Source: Sphagnum magellanicum
Lineage: Eukaryota > Streptophyta > Sphagnopsida > Sphagnales > Sphagnaceae
Length of the DNA: 64,000 bases
Assembly (NCBI GenBank): GCA_021904315.1
Contig: CM038914.1
Span: 17,905,065 to 17,969,064 of the forward strand
Direction: 5' to 3'
The notes under the pieces are model-generated. The model ran no database searches. It was given only the letters and a program-made list of their open reading frames with translations, and was not told the DNA's origin. Made by a program: the position numbers and the translations under genes. Shown piece by piece: positions 25,285-37,983 of the stretch (its first letter is position 1; every line of letters starts with the position of its first letter).

Positions 25285-25608
25285 ATGTGCAGATCATCAC
25301 TGCCTGCCGGTCTCTTATCGGTTGTCATAGCATTTCTTCTGATGACGACCCCGGCTTTATACGTGACCTGCGACATCGTCACGGCTGACGTGAACGCATT
25401 CGCCTGTCCCTATGACGGCTGTGACTATATCGCCACAATTCCGGAAGGGACACCAGTATTCGTATACTGCATAGCTAACGGCGTAGACGTCAACGGTAAT
25501 TCGCAATGGGATTACGTGGGATTAACTAGCGATGGCACCTTAGTTGGCTATGTGAGTGACTATTACGTCGATTGTGACGGATTAGCTTGTGTTGGTCAGA
25601 GTTGCTAA
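25285..25608 (+). CDS. Secreted cysteine-rich protein with a bacterial-type SH3 domain
   Basis: The open frame runs from 25129, but it only looks coding from the ATG at 25285, giving 107 residues. Residues 1-27 form a classical signal peptide: a short basic start (MCRSSLP), a hydrophobic core (AGLLSVVIAFLLM) and a small-residue end. The rest is one domain resembling the SH3_3/SH3b fold of bacterial wall-associated and secreted proteins, with the family hallmarks GTPVFVYC, NGNSQWDYV and GYVSDYYVDC. Six cysteines in the mature part suggest three disulfides, which fits an apoplastic or secreted product. There is no intron and the coding part is markedly CpG-rich compared with its surroundings. 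Binding partner is unknown; SH3b domains often bind peptidoglycan or peptides. Horizontal acquisition is possible but unproven. Confidence 0.75.
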   Translation: MCRSSLPAGLLSVVIAFLLMTTPALYVTCDIVTADVNAFACPYDGCDYIATIPEGTPVFVYCIANGVDVNGNSQWDYVGLTSDGTLVGYVSDYYVDCDGLACVGQSC

Positions 25609-26146
25609 GGATTGCGCAGTAGATCACTACTACTTGACCTGATGATCACCAACATAAGTACTTCCGCTCATTGCATGTGATTTATAACACCCAATTCCTA
25701 CAGTTCCCAATCTTCTCCCAGTCCTCAAAGATGCTTTGGTGATCAGTTGTTGATCATGATCTGCATGTACCTATCTTCAACTAGTATATTCGTAATTTGT
25801 TTGTTCCAGCACGTCATTTTGCTGATTCTAATGCAGCCCCTTCTTGACGAGTTCTTGATATAATGTTTGTAAGTAATAACTAGTGATGATCAGCTGCAAG
25901 TGTATTAAACTTGTTTCTATAGTGCAGCCAGCTCCAATACGCTCAGTCCATGCCATTGAAATAAAGAGACTGCATGTATCCTGGCATGTGTGATGTTGGA
26001 ACTGCGCCACCAAAGTGTACTACACTCGTTTGCAGACTAAATGTCAAGTGAATTTGTTGTTATGATTTTGTCTTTGATTTCATTATGATTAAGGTGTCTT
26101 TGACGAGAGATATACGAGACTCTAGAAGACGACATCAGTTCACTTA

Positions 26147-26440
26147 GAGCATCTCCTACGCAAAACTGTAAACAACTACTCTACTTAAAAATAAAATAGT
26201 GTTTAATGATCACTGTCCCCACCCACAAACGTGATAAAAGTCCTTTTAAACACTCAATGACCATTTATGTCTTTACATCTGGACGAGTAATAGTCACTGT
26301 ATGTCCAAATCCAAGATTTTAAAGGGGTTGAAATGACCACTGCAAAATGGACATCAATACAGGAGCGCAGCAGGATTTAAGCTATCCTGCTACAAGGTTT
26401 AATGAAAAGGGGTGTTTGCAGGTGTGGGGTGGAGATACTC
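26147..26440. mobile_element. Harbinger/Tourist-like MITE, 294 bp, TSD TTA
   Basis: The ends are inverted: GAGCATCTCC on the left and GGAGATACTC on the right, with diverged similarity continuing inward. Both sides are flanked by TTA (26144-26146 and 26441-26443), the 3-bp duplication expected of PIF/Harbinger-type elements. It has no coding capacity. GAGCATCTCC ends are also seen in the element at 58245. Confidence 0.75.
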
Positions 26441-26528
26441 TTATAACAGCTTATGGTAAATGGGGATTGTATGTGGGTAAAAGGCTAGGGACAGGGTGAA
26501 CCTATGTTGGTACCTTGACCTTTTTGAG

Positions 26529-26930
26529 TGAGGCCTCTTAGGCCAAGTTGGCACTAGGAGTCAGGGTTGATGTTCAACCCAAATCAAGCATTCCTATTGG
26601 TGCAAAAGTTGAAATCGGCCCTAAGGGCTTTTACACTAGGAGTGAAGGCTGAAATAGAAAAAATATTTTCAATCTGCCGCAAGCTACTAATAAATGCTGA
26701 ACTCTATGGCCTTGTATTGGCCCAAAGGCTGAAAGAAAGGATACCATTGAATTTGGGAAGCCAATTTGCAACTCTTGGGCCCAATGTTCCAGCATTTGTT
26801 AATATCTTGAGGTCAATGTTCTAGAATTTATTAGTAACTTGGGGCCAAACAAGAAGTCCAAAATCCTGAAAGCCGGCCCCAAGTTTTTTGGGCCCTGACT
26901 TCTAATGTAAAATGGGCCTTAGTGGCCATA
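26529..26930. mobile_element. Diverged MITE-like element with about 37-bp terminal inverted repeats
   Basis: The left end (26529-26566: GAGGCCTCTTAGGCC ... TAGGAGTCAGGG) pairs with the reverse complement of the right end (26893-26927: GGCCACTAAGGCCC ... TAGAAGTCAGGG). The centre has no protein similarity. No clean target duplication is seen, so the exact ends are uncertain. Confidence 0.55.
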
Positions 26931-26934
26931 TTAA

Positions 26935-28465
26935 GCCCCAAAAATGTTAGATTTGAACTCAGAGATACTGATTTATTCTAAGCAAGGGATATTGGTAATA
27001 TGTCAAAATAATTTAAATGAATTTTGGGATTTTTGCCACAGTACCAATGTGGCCGCTTGTTCACCCAAGGCAAACGCTAGGATGGAGGGAGTCCTAAAAT
27101 AAAGTGCTGTACTGTAGTAACAGTTCTGCACCCCCACATTTTAGGAAAGTCCATCGACCCATGGAATTTACACAGCTAGTAAAGACCTGCTAAAAATGTG
27201 AATTGGTAGAGTGTGCCCAATGGCAGCAGTAAAATTGGCCTTTCCAGTTCTATATGAATGAAAAGTTACAGAAAAACTCCGTGAATTTCTGTTTCTCATT
27301 GGCCATCTACAATGATTGGCCCATGTGGGGAGAGTAAAATAGTCTCTCATCTTTTACAGTCCATGTTCTCAGGTTCATGGCTGGGGAAGGGGGACAAACT
27401 AAACAGGTCACACTGGATGTGCTAAATACTGACAGAGGGTTGCCATCTGAGAGGAGGACAGGTATACATTCAGCAAATTTTTTGTTTCTCCTTCAAGCGT
27501 TCTTCTGTTTTGCGAAGGATCTTCCCTTTTGTGGAGGGATATTCTGATTTTGAAGTGATCTCCTATTTTTGGTGGATTAATTGGTCTGTTTAAAATTTGT
27601 GGCAATATCTTTACCTCGGGTAAGACACTTGGATGAGGGCATTACCAGAAGAGAGACAGCACTTTGATATTTTCCAGTAGTATCCAAATCTCAACAGCCA
27701 AAAAGAATGAACAGGATCGAATTCACTCCATCTCCATTAAGTCCTGTTCACTGCGACACTGAAAATTTAGTGAAATCACTTTGTGTACAGAGACATCTTT
27801 TTGTTTTAGTGAGAATTTGTTGCCTGAATCAGACCATGAACTCATTATTACATTGCAACCTACAACAGCATGCTATTATATGGACAGTGTAAACAACAGA
27901 GCGTATCCATAGGTTTTGCTGAAAAGCATGACATGAATTCAGGCCTAAGCTCTAAAATATTCAAAATTTTCAGAGCTACCAAATGAATTTCAGGATTTAT
28001 GTATTCACTGGAATCATTAATTTCAGCAAAGACTGATTGTGCATCCATAAGATTTGATGAATCCTGATCACTGGTTTTTTTGTGGTGGTGAGTTTTCGCT
28101 ATTTGTGATTTTTTTTGGAAAACTTGTTCATTCAGCAAAAATGTCAGCATTTTTGCGAAATCAAATTGTAAAAAAAAAAGCCACTGGTTCTGATGATGTC
28201 ACAAAGTGGGATAAGAAATGTAGAAGAGATAAGTAAGCCATAAAGGACTCTGTCACTTCTCAGCCCTAGCAGGACGGTTTGAAGTACATCCTTGTAGGCT
28301 ACACATTACTTTGTCATAAATTTCAGTAGGTAAACGAATGGCTCCTTGTAATCCTCTAGTTAAGCTGAGGATTTGGATTTGGATTGGCCTGCATTGGGTG
28401 AGCAGGCATGCATAGCGATACCATGGTAAAACCTGCCATTTGCTTGTAAACATTGTGATAGCCAA
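26935..28465. other. Intergenic DNA of mixed composition, no gene seen
   Basis: Frames of up to 96 residues occur here, but none shows a domain, signal peptide or conserved motif. The composition is less AT-rich than the flanks, so an old gene fragment cannot be excluded. Confidence 0.45.
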
Positions 28466-28471
28466 TAGTAA

Positions 28472-28794
28472 GGGCGACTTTAGACAAAGGTCCAAGGACC
28501 AATGAATTCAAGCAATCTTATTGGTCAAAAGCTTTAAATTGGTCCCAAGGCCTTTAGACGAGAGTCCAAGACCAAAAAGTGGCAAATTGAGGCTAAACCT
28601 ACATGGCACCTGTTTTGGAGGAAAATCAATTGGTTCAGAACAAAAAACAGTGCTAAAAGGAGAGCTCCTGATTTGGAGAACCAAGAATCAGGCTAGGGAC
28701 CAAGGTATAGTCCAACTCAAGGATTCAATTTGCTTAAAATCAGTCTAAATTGGGTCCTAGGAAATTGGACCCTGGACCCTCCTCTAAAGTGGGC
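28472..28794 (+). mobile_element. MITE, 323 bp, TSD TAA; partner of the copy at 52244-52556
   Basis: It starts GGGCGACTTTAGAC and ends CTCTAAAGTGGGC, so the ends are inverted repeats, and TAA lies on both sides (28469-28471, 28795-28797). A second copy lies in opposite orientation at 52244-52556 with about 85 percent identity in the flanking parts by eye. The central block 28622-28669 (AAAATCAATTGG ... GAGCTCCT) is inverted relative to the rest when the two copies are aligned. Non-coding and non-autonomous. Confidence 0.8.
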
Positions 28795-28797
28795 TAA

Positions 28798-30247
28798 GGC
28801 TAAATCAGGGGTCTCCTGTTTTAAATTGTAACAGTTTCCCTGGCTAAATATCTATAGCCACTGAGCAGTCTTACTAAAAAGGTCAAGTTACTGATGTGGG
28901 TGCAGAAAGTTCAACCTGGGTGTAAGCGGAAGTCCTCCATGAGGAAAAAGCTATGGTCCTTGTAACTATGATTTTGAGTTTTGACAAGGAGTTTTGATTT
29001 CCTAAAGCTGTCAAGGTAGGGACCTTAATGTACCTAGAAATATCAGGTACTTCGGACCTAAGGCTTGACCGAGGGTGGGTCTTGTGATGAGTCTTGTTTA
29101 ATGTAGACCTGTTAAGTTCCAGTTCTTAGATTAGAACTGTAACAAAATGCCCAAACCAGCTGATAGTGGCTTGAACCTTATGGATTAAAATAGATGATAT
29201 TCAAACATACATATGTAAAATATCTCTACACATTCGGTTCAATCATGTTTTAAATTTTATGTTACATGTGAAGTAAGTGAGGTAATCTAAAATGCAATTA
29301 TGTTTAAAACTAAGTAAAATTAATGTAAATGTCAAGCATGGACAACGTGTATTCTACACTTTTATTCCACTTGTAAACCTTGAACTATCTCACAAAGACA
29401 ATCAAACCCATGCGGACATTATATGTCCCCTAACACTTTTAAAATTGAACCAAGATGTAGCATTTGTTCAAAAGTAACCTTTTCAAAACTTTATGAACCT
29501 TTACAAAAATAGTTACAATAGGTATGCTTCATACTAGTTTTGGCTAAGGTGTGGAGTTCAGACAAGTGTTGTCACTAAAAAAAATCTTGTTTTTTGTAAT
29601 CAAAAATCGATGATTAAATGTTCTAAACGATTAATAATTGATTATAATAATAAAATATTATTTCAAATTTTACATGTAAAAAGTTGTAATCATATATTAA
29701 TGGTGCATTTGATTAGTAAATGATGACATGGTAACATGAAGAATGATGTCATTTTTTCATTACAAGTTTTTATCCCTATACATTCACGATTGATAACAAA
29801 ATGATGTGAATGTTCAAAATATCATATAAAAATGTGACTAGGATAAAATTATTTCAAATGTAATAAAAGAATGACTATGCAAATGACGTGGACAAAATTA
29901 CGTGTCATTACACACGTAATGTAATCATAAAATTATTTACAATGATTAAAAAATGACTATTTTAGTTTAAACATAATGAATTACAACATGTAGGGAACTA
30001 ATTTCAATTAATATTAAACATAAAAATAATATAAAATTTTTAATTATATGTTTCTTGAACATACCTGATATAGGATGCATTTAGAAATACTTTATACAAG
30101 TAAATTAATTATTATACATTGAAATAAATTTTACTAATAAAAAATTATATACTAAAAATATTTTTTTATATTTTAATTTTAAAAGAAAATAGAAATGTAA
30201 CATGTGGTAAATGTATAATTTATTTTAAAATTAAATTTTTATCATTA

Positions 30248-30289
<42 letters not shown>

Positions 30290-30695
30290 TACAAATAAAT
30301 ATTACACAATTATATTAAAATATATGTGTAAATTGAATAAAATTTATAATATAATGAATTATTCAATATTCAATATTAATTATTATTTTAAATTATAGCT
30401 AAAATATGTAAATTAAATGTATAAATCAACTTAATATGCTTAATATAAAAACATTTTTTATATTTCTAAATTTAAAATTATTAATAAATAAGGATATATT
30501 CGAAAAATTTTGTATAATATAAATTCATAAATCAAATCAAAGTTTAAAATATGAAAAATTTATTTTATTTATTCTTGTATTACCCACAAATCATGTGTTT
30601 GAAATTTTTTTCCAAAGAACGGTCATTGAAACATTATTCAATAACAAAATTCGAATTTTATCTTTTGAAATAATTCACATTTTTACACACACACA

Positions 30696-30734
<39 letters not shown>

Positions 30735-32855
30735 ATAATTTGTGTATATTATTGAAAGAAATTTATGAATAAGATATGAATCATCAAATTTGAAGTTGTG
30801 TGTAATATTGAAATGAAACATGGTCTAAATTAAAAAAACATTAAATTGTTTACACAATAAGTGGGGTGACTTGGTGATAAAAAAGTTTAATTTCATCCTT
30901 GGGGTCTAAGGATCAAACTTCAAAAATGATATTCTTGTGGTCAATGATGGAATATTGATTGAATATTCCATACCTAATTAAACTACCTAGGTTAAATGCT
31001 TAACTAAAAAGATTAAATGGTCTACTTAATCAGTTAAACTAGTTTTTAATCTATTTAGGTGGTGACACATGTCAACAATTGATAGGATTAAAAAACAATC
31101 AAATTAAAAATATTGGAAATAAAAATATATCTTATTATTTAAATTATTATAATATCAATTATTATAACATTTAATAATAAAAGAATAATTACACAACGAT
31201 TAAACTATGTCTAACGAATGAAATGTGCCACATTACTAACATATCATTGTGTCACATCATGTCCTAAACAACTATTGTCCTCAATGATTCATCCAAAATG
31301 ACTTTAAGGTAATTTGTCATTTCAGTTTTTTATGACTCAAATACTAGTCATAAACTTGATCATATATTTGAGAATTTCTTTTAGTGTGTGAAGGTACTGA
31401 ATTTCTATTGTTAAAACCAAGATTCATGGTCATGTTCTTGTCACTTGGACTTGAGCTCACTTCTTTTTCTTAGAACTGGCCCAAGAATCAAATTGTAGAA
31501 TTATTCTTTTGATAGATTTGAACTTGAAATTAAAATCATGAAAAAAACATTCCTAGAAAAAATGGTATGTTTTAAAAATAAACAAGTTGATTCTTTTTTA
31601 AAAAATTAACAAGTAGGTTCAACTTCATAGTTAAATGTTGTTTTCTTATTAATTATTGAGCTTCACATTTATATAAACATGTTTTGAATTTGTTATAAAA
31701 CTTTGTATTTATACAATATTTAACATAGGGGGGAATGTGTAATGTGTACATGCAACCAGACTTGATTTTTGAAGCATGCTTGAAAGTTTTTGAATTTGAA
31801 AAAAAAAAATGTCAAAACTAAAATTGCAACATTTAAAATTGGGAAGAATCAAGCTCAACTTCAGACCTAGAAAATTTCAAATTTTCTTTCAAGAATGAAA
31901 ATTGAGATTGGAAGTTCTCTTTATATAAAAAAACCACACAACATGGTTTAGACTCCACATTTGAAAGAAATTTGGGTCATTTTAGTTTTGACTAAAATCA
32001 AAATTCTTTCTTTTTCATTTGAATTGTAAATATAAGGTCCATCCTTGGATAATTAACGCAAATGTCATTCTTTGGAGCCATATGAACTACGGACCCTTGA
32101 TGCAGTATCACAATGTAAGTTGTCATATTCCTTGCCACCCAAGTACACAAATGTGCTTGATTTATGGTAATGTCAACAAATCTAAAGGATGGTTTATATT
32201 AAAGGGCTTGGGCATGTGAACATTGAAGAGTAAATTTTTTTTACATTTAGTCCAAAATGCAAAAGGTGGTCACTTTGGGTGTACACCAAAGTAGTTTCGA
32301 ACCCAAGCCCAAGCTATTGGCCTTGGATGAATTTGTTTTCTAAATTTTTTACTAATGGAAATAGCTATTAGCCCATGGGATTTGGCAAAATTTTAGATGC
32401 TAATTTATAGCATTTTATTTTCCTTTATTCATTTTTTGAAAGTAAAGTTGGAGGAATTTTTTTTGTGACTCCCCGTCCAAAGTTACTACCCTTAAACCTT
32501 ACACCTAATTTTAAAATGATAAATTATTTAATCATTTTTTTGAAAGTTTTTAAATTTTGAAATTTATCAATAATAATTTCACTAATAATTAATTATGAAC
32601 CTAAGCTAAGCACCTAAGAACCTTCAATAATTTACCTACATTAAGCTAAAAACCTAGCCCACTTAAACATTTAACCCACCAATTTAAAATGCAAATGTGA
32701 AGGTTGGAACCTTTCACCTCCTTTCACTTCCATGTTTAACCATTGACCAATTTTTAATCTTTGGGTCACTATTTAAATGAATGATATTTTTTTGTCATCA
32801 CATATTATTATGCACAATTTTTTTTAATCTTAATATATTCTTGATAATTTTATGG
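28798..32855. other. AT-rich intergenic DNA with TA and CA microsatellites
   Basis: Contains a (TA)n tract at about 30252-30290 and a (CA)n tract at about 30685-30733, each around 40 bp. Otherwise it is highly AT-rich and without recognisable genes. Confidence 0.65.
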
Positions 32856-32859
32856 CAAT

Positions 32860-33545
32860 TTCTATTGTAGGCTGTTTTAAACTATTCTATCATAAGCTAT
32901 TGTTGATTATTCTATTGTAAACTTTTGTTGGCTATTATATTGTAGGCTGTTATTGGCTATTTTAAATTATTTTATTGTAAGCTGTTGTTGGATATTTTAT
33001 TTTAAACTATTCTTGACTATTTTAAACTATTTTACCATAGGTTATTATTGGTTATTTTAAATTATTTACCATAGGCCATTTTTGGTTATTCTATTGTAGG
33101 CTATTATTGAATATTATATCATATGTTATTCTTGATTATTTTAGTTTTTTTTGCTATTTTATTATATGTTATTTTTTGTTATTCTACTTTAAATTATTAT
33201 TGTTTAATTTAGATTATTCTACCTTAGGTTATTCCACCTTAAGTTATTATATGTAATTTCTTAATATGTTATTTTACCTTTAAATCATTCCATTTTATTT
33301 AAGGTTATTTTAAGTTATCATACCTTAGGATAAAATAGCCTATAATAACATATAGTAAAATGACTTTGAATAGCTTACGATAACTTTCAAATAACATATA
33401 ATAACTTAAAATAAAATAACAGAAAGTAGAAATCTTATAATAATTTAAGCTATAATTTAAGGCATAATAACTTATAATAAGTTAAGGTATAAATTAGAAT
33501 AACCTAAGGAAACTTAAAATAACATACTATATTTAAAACAACAAC
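32860..33545. repeat. Degenerate minisatellite with polarity reversal (long imperfect palindrome)
   Basis: From 32860 to about 33320 the plus strand repeats variants of TATTNTANNNTA(G)GNTATT in units of roughly 20-30 bp. After about 33325 the reverse-complement form (ATAAAATAGCCTATAATAAC and variants) repeats to about 33545. The two halves can therefore pair as a long imperfect hairpin, centred near GGTTATTTTAAGTTATCATA. No open frame persists. Confidence 0.75.
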
Positions 33546-36500
33546 ATAAAGATAAATCTATTCACCATAGTAAATTATAATAGTCAATTATGTTAATTGA
33601 CAATGAAACATTAGGTTTACATAATGATTTTATAATGAAATAACTTTAACTGGAGTGAAATCATTAAGGTGTGATGAACCTGCTTCACTTTTAAGGTCCC
33701 ATAATGATTTAGGTTAGTGAATTGCATCCAACTTTTGTACTATTATTAAATTATCAAATTTACCATTTCAAATGGCTATTTTGTTTTATGAAATTTTGGT
33801 TTTAAAAAAAATGTTGGTGAAGTTATGTGTAGGGAATTATCAAACATCAAATGTTCTTGTAAATGATGTTGATGGGATTTAAATTTTTTTATAAAAACTA
33901 TTTCAAAATCTTCAGATCGGACATAATACAAAAATTCAAATTTACAAATCTATGAAGAATTTTTGAAGCTTGAAAAAAAATGATGCCACTTGAATGTAAA
34001 ATTGTCAAAATATAAATAAAAAGTAATCCTTTTCACATTATCATGAGAATCCAATTCCTAATTCAATTAATTATGGCACTAACTATACATCATTTACAAG
34101 GGTTGATTATTGATTGTTTAGCATTTGATTCAAGCGGCATGACAAAATATGGTTTAACATATACTACATTATTGAAGGTTCACTCAAAAGAACATTTGTA
34201 TTTATTTTCTCCAATATTGTATATATTTTTTAAAGTAGATAATCTTTTCCAAGAAAAAATGTTTCAATTAAGAACAAATACACAATACAAACTTTCTATT
34301 TATTTAAAGTCTTATTGTTTAAATTTTTGTCATAAAGTAGGATAGTGCCATGTTCATCATTACATGATAACACATGGAACTTTTGTGATAAAACATTGTA
34401 AATTTTAAAGTTCAAATGAAATTTTTTTTCATTTAAAAAAAATGATATGTTAATAAATTTGGATCCACAAGAATATTTTCAAAATGCAATGTTAAAAAAC
34501 AAGTATTAAGGAATTTTTCTTTGTATTTAGATGTGATACATAAAACCTTTACAAGGACTTTAGTGAACTCCATTATATAAAAGTGCAAAAAAATCAATTA
34601 AACCAAACTAGCAAGATTAATGAAATTAACAAATACAAATAGAATTATAGATGTGATGCTTAATGATGAAACTTTTTTTTATCATGATTGCAAATGCAAA
34701 ATTGTTGCACACAACAATAACAACAAAATGTGTGCAATTGTTTTTTCGTTAGTTATAATTCTATCACAATGTTTGTTCAATGAAAATGTTCACATTCAGT
34801 TGTCTTTTGCCTCATAATGTTTTTCTTTTTAATGATGCCAATGTTAATCTTACCATGTAAAGAAAACATATATTTTTTCTTAACAAAGAAATAATGAAAA
34901 ATAAATTATTTAATTTTTGTTTGATGAATGTTCATTTTGTGTGTTAGTTGTTCAATTATTTCATTTCTTTATCAACATGCATCAATGTTTTCAATTGCAA
35001 AATTTATTATGTGACTGTAATAAATTTAGAAAACACAAGTGGTTCAATATTGCAACTACAATAATCTTGACATTATTAAACACATGTATAAACACATTTA
35101 TGCACATACAAAAAATAACATATACAAATAAATTACACAATAATATATATAGATATATACATACATAAATGCACATCTACAACATCTTATCTATTGGCAA
35201 GGCTAGCATGTTTGTGATGCCTTGTTGTCTTTCACCCTAATGTGGAGGCGACTAAATATGTGCAAAGAATTAAATGCATGACATTGGATAGTATTGACCA
35301 AGATATTTTAAAGTTTTTGTAAAATGAGAAGCTTAAAAATCAATCTATTTCATTTTAGGACCTTGGTTTCCATTGATTTTTCAAACTTGAAGGATAGATG
35401 CTCAAATTTCATGGAGATCAACATTTTACCTATTTCCATCAATCGTTTGTTTGTTCAAAATGCATTTGAATTTCAAGAAATTGCAGAATGGATGAAAATT
35501 CAAAATTGAGGCAAACTTTGTCAAGGAAGGCATCCACATAACATGGCCACCCTACCTTGGGGAAACTGTCCAAATACTAGATACAACGAGGGAAAATATA
35601 AAGAAATTGCATGAACTTCATTAGGGGAAGGCATCCAAAGAAGTTGCACAATGAATGAAAATCCAAGGAATTTGACCATACTCTCAAAAAGAAGGCATTG
35701 TGCAACAAAAGAAAATATGAAGAAATAAGCCCTACTTCAATAACAAAAGCATATGGGGGACTTCGTCACACTTCACTTCACAAAAGTTGCACAATGGATG
35801 AAAACCAAAGAAGTTTGTCCCACTTAGTACCCAAGGAAGGTATTTGAAGAACTTTCCAAAACTTTTAAGCTATTTTACACAAGCTAGCATTTGAAAAAGA
35901 TGGTTTTTAAGAAAATGAATAAGTGATAAAAACAATATCACCATCCAATTTGATTTTGTGTTAAATTCTGGACACCTATCAAGTGTTCCTTGCACCTAGG
36001 AAATAGGGTGTTATTATGTACTTAAGGCTAATGAATTCTTCTTCCAAACCATGGTAAATTTCTATGATTATGGTGGGATATTGTTAAAAGGATCCTTGTT
36101 TATAAAGTTTTAATGAGCATGGTTTGGAGCTTAATATTATATTACAATGATATTAATTTGTTACATAAAAATAATGTTGTTTTTCTATTTGTCCATCCAT
36201 GCCATCCAAACCTACCTCTTCCAAGCCTCAATGTTGCACTCCTTTCCTTCGCACACACACACTTACATGGACATAAGAAAAACACTACGTTTTCATACCC
36301 ATGTTATATATATTAAAATAATCTAATAACTATGTCTTATAATCTTATCTACTTAATCTCTTTCCTTTACAATTTTGAGATCTAACATAAATAATGATGA
36401 ACTATAAAAAACCATATGAAATCATAGGGGGAAAATGGGGAAGGGAACCGTTAGTTCAAATTGGAACCTTGCCCCTGCCCAACACTTGTTTTGATGAAAT

Positions 36501-36955
36501 CACTAACGGTTTTGTGCAATACATCAATGTTGTATCACTATCTTAAGGTGGTCACTCTTTGCATCAATTAGGTGCCCTTTGCGTACTCGGGCATCTTATA
36601 CATAATCATAAACAATAAACAAGATAAATGCCAATATTTATCCTTATTTATTTATACCTATGGTAAATTTTGGCAATTGATAAATAGGCAAACTTATTTA
36701 TAAATAAATCAACATTTTTCACTATGTTCAAAATTCCTTTTTTTGAAACAAGTATTTTCATGAAATATTGTGAGCTTAAATTATTTTCAAGATGTTCATA
36801 AAATTTGCCCCAAATATTTTGAGTTGACATCATTTTTCCATTTTTCCATTTCCACAAAATAAATACTGACTGCATATTGAACTTAACTCAAAATGTGAAA
36901 ACACCCATTTATGGAATTTAAACAGGGCCAGTGATTGTTGGAGTGCAACGGGTTT
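33546..36955. other. AT-rich intergenic DNA, no gene seen
   Basis: Only short frames. A stretch at 35500-35870 repeats degenerate phrases such as 'AAGTTGCACAATG(A/G)ATGAAAA' and 'AAGGCATCCAAAGAA' and may be an old tandem repeat. Nothing else is supportable. Confidence 0.55.
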
Positions 36956-36959
36956 TAGA

Positions 36960-37320
36960 AACTGCACAAAACCCCCGCAGGGTATCAGAGTTGATACTTG
37001 CAGTTACTGATACATCCGGTTATTATACATAATCATGGTTATTGAAAAATCAAATGCCTGGTTATTACATGTAATCATGGTTCTCAACTTTTTTAGAAGT
37101 CAGGTGAGTCCCCAGAAAGCTTCCAGGTCTTTGATGGTTCTTTCATGACACCCGGTGGTTCTTTGAGAGTATTTTTTTTGGACAATACCCAGAACTGCGG
37201 GTGCTTTGGTTCCGACTTTTCAAATACCCAGACCCGACGGTTCTTTGGTTCTGACATTTTCAAATGCCTGCTGGGACAACAGTTCTTTTATTCTGATTTT
37301 TTTTTCAAATATGTGGAACC
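36960..37320. repeat. Region of diverged 40-bp and 47-bp repeats
   Basis: At 37017-37095 a GGTTATTA(T/C)A..TAATCATGGTT unit is duplicated about 47 bp apart. At about 37145-37320 four units of roughly 40 bp follow, each with a TACCCAGA-like core, a GGTTCTTTGGTTCTGA-like phrase and TTTTCAAAT. Two overlapping plus-strand frames of 102-126 residues across it result from this structure and show no protein similarity. Confidence 0.55.
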
Positions 37321-37983
37321 AACAAAAATCGAAGGACCACCTCACAATCGTTATTTATCAATGTTGGGCGGATATCAAAAAATGGCTGAAAATCGGGCAA
37401 AGTTTCAAGCTGGATTTAAGTCGAATACCTCCGAGTATTCCCCAGAGTCATACCCTGTTGGAAACCTGTTTATTGTTAGTGAGAACCGGTCACTTGAAAT
37501 CATGTCTTTACTAATTTATAATTGATACCCTATCAAAGTATTAAAAAATCAGGATCAGGATGTTTTAAATTCTACCGAATATTTTAGTACATTCAGTAAT
37601 CCTTTTAGGTGTTAAGTAAAGATTTAAACTTAGATCTGAAATAATATAAATTTGAAAAATCCATATGTGAAAATTGTCTTTGAATATTGATGAGAGTCTG
37701 AAATGTGTGAGACCCAACACTTTGAAATCCTGATAAAAATATTTTTCTCAAATTGTTGAAACCTTGCTCAAGTCCTTTTGAATTTTTTTTTAAAAAAATT
37801 TTAAAAATTGAGACAGGTCTTACTAAACTCTTCTAGAACCTGGACCCGACGGGTCTTTAAAATCCTTGATAACCGCCCAGCGCTGGTAATTACAAAGCAA
37901 AAAAATCTCCAAATTGGGAAATTCAGGAAATTGAAGAAAATGTCCCCAACGAGGTCCCAATTGGACGTCTCAAAGGATGGCAA

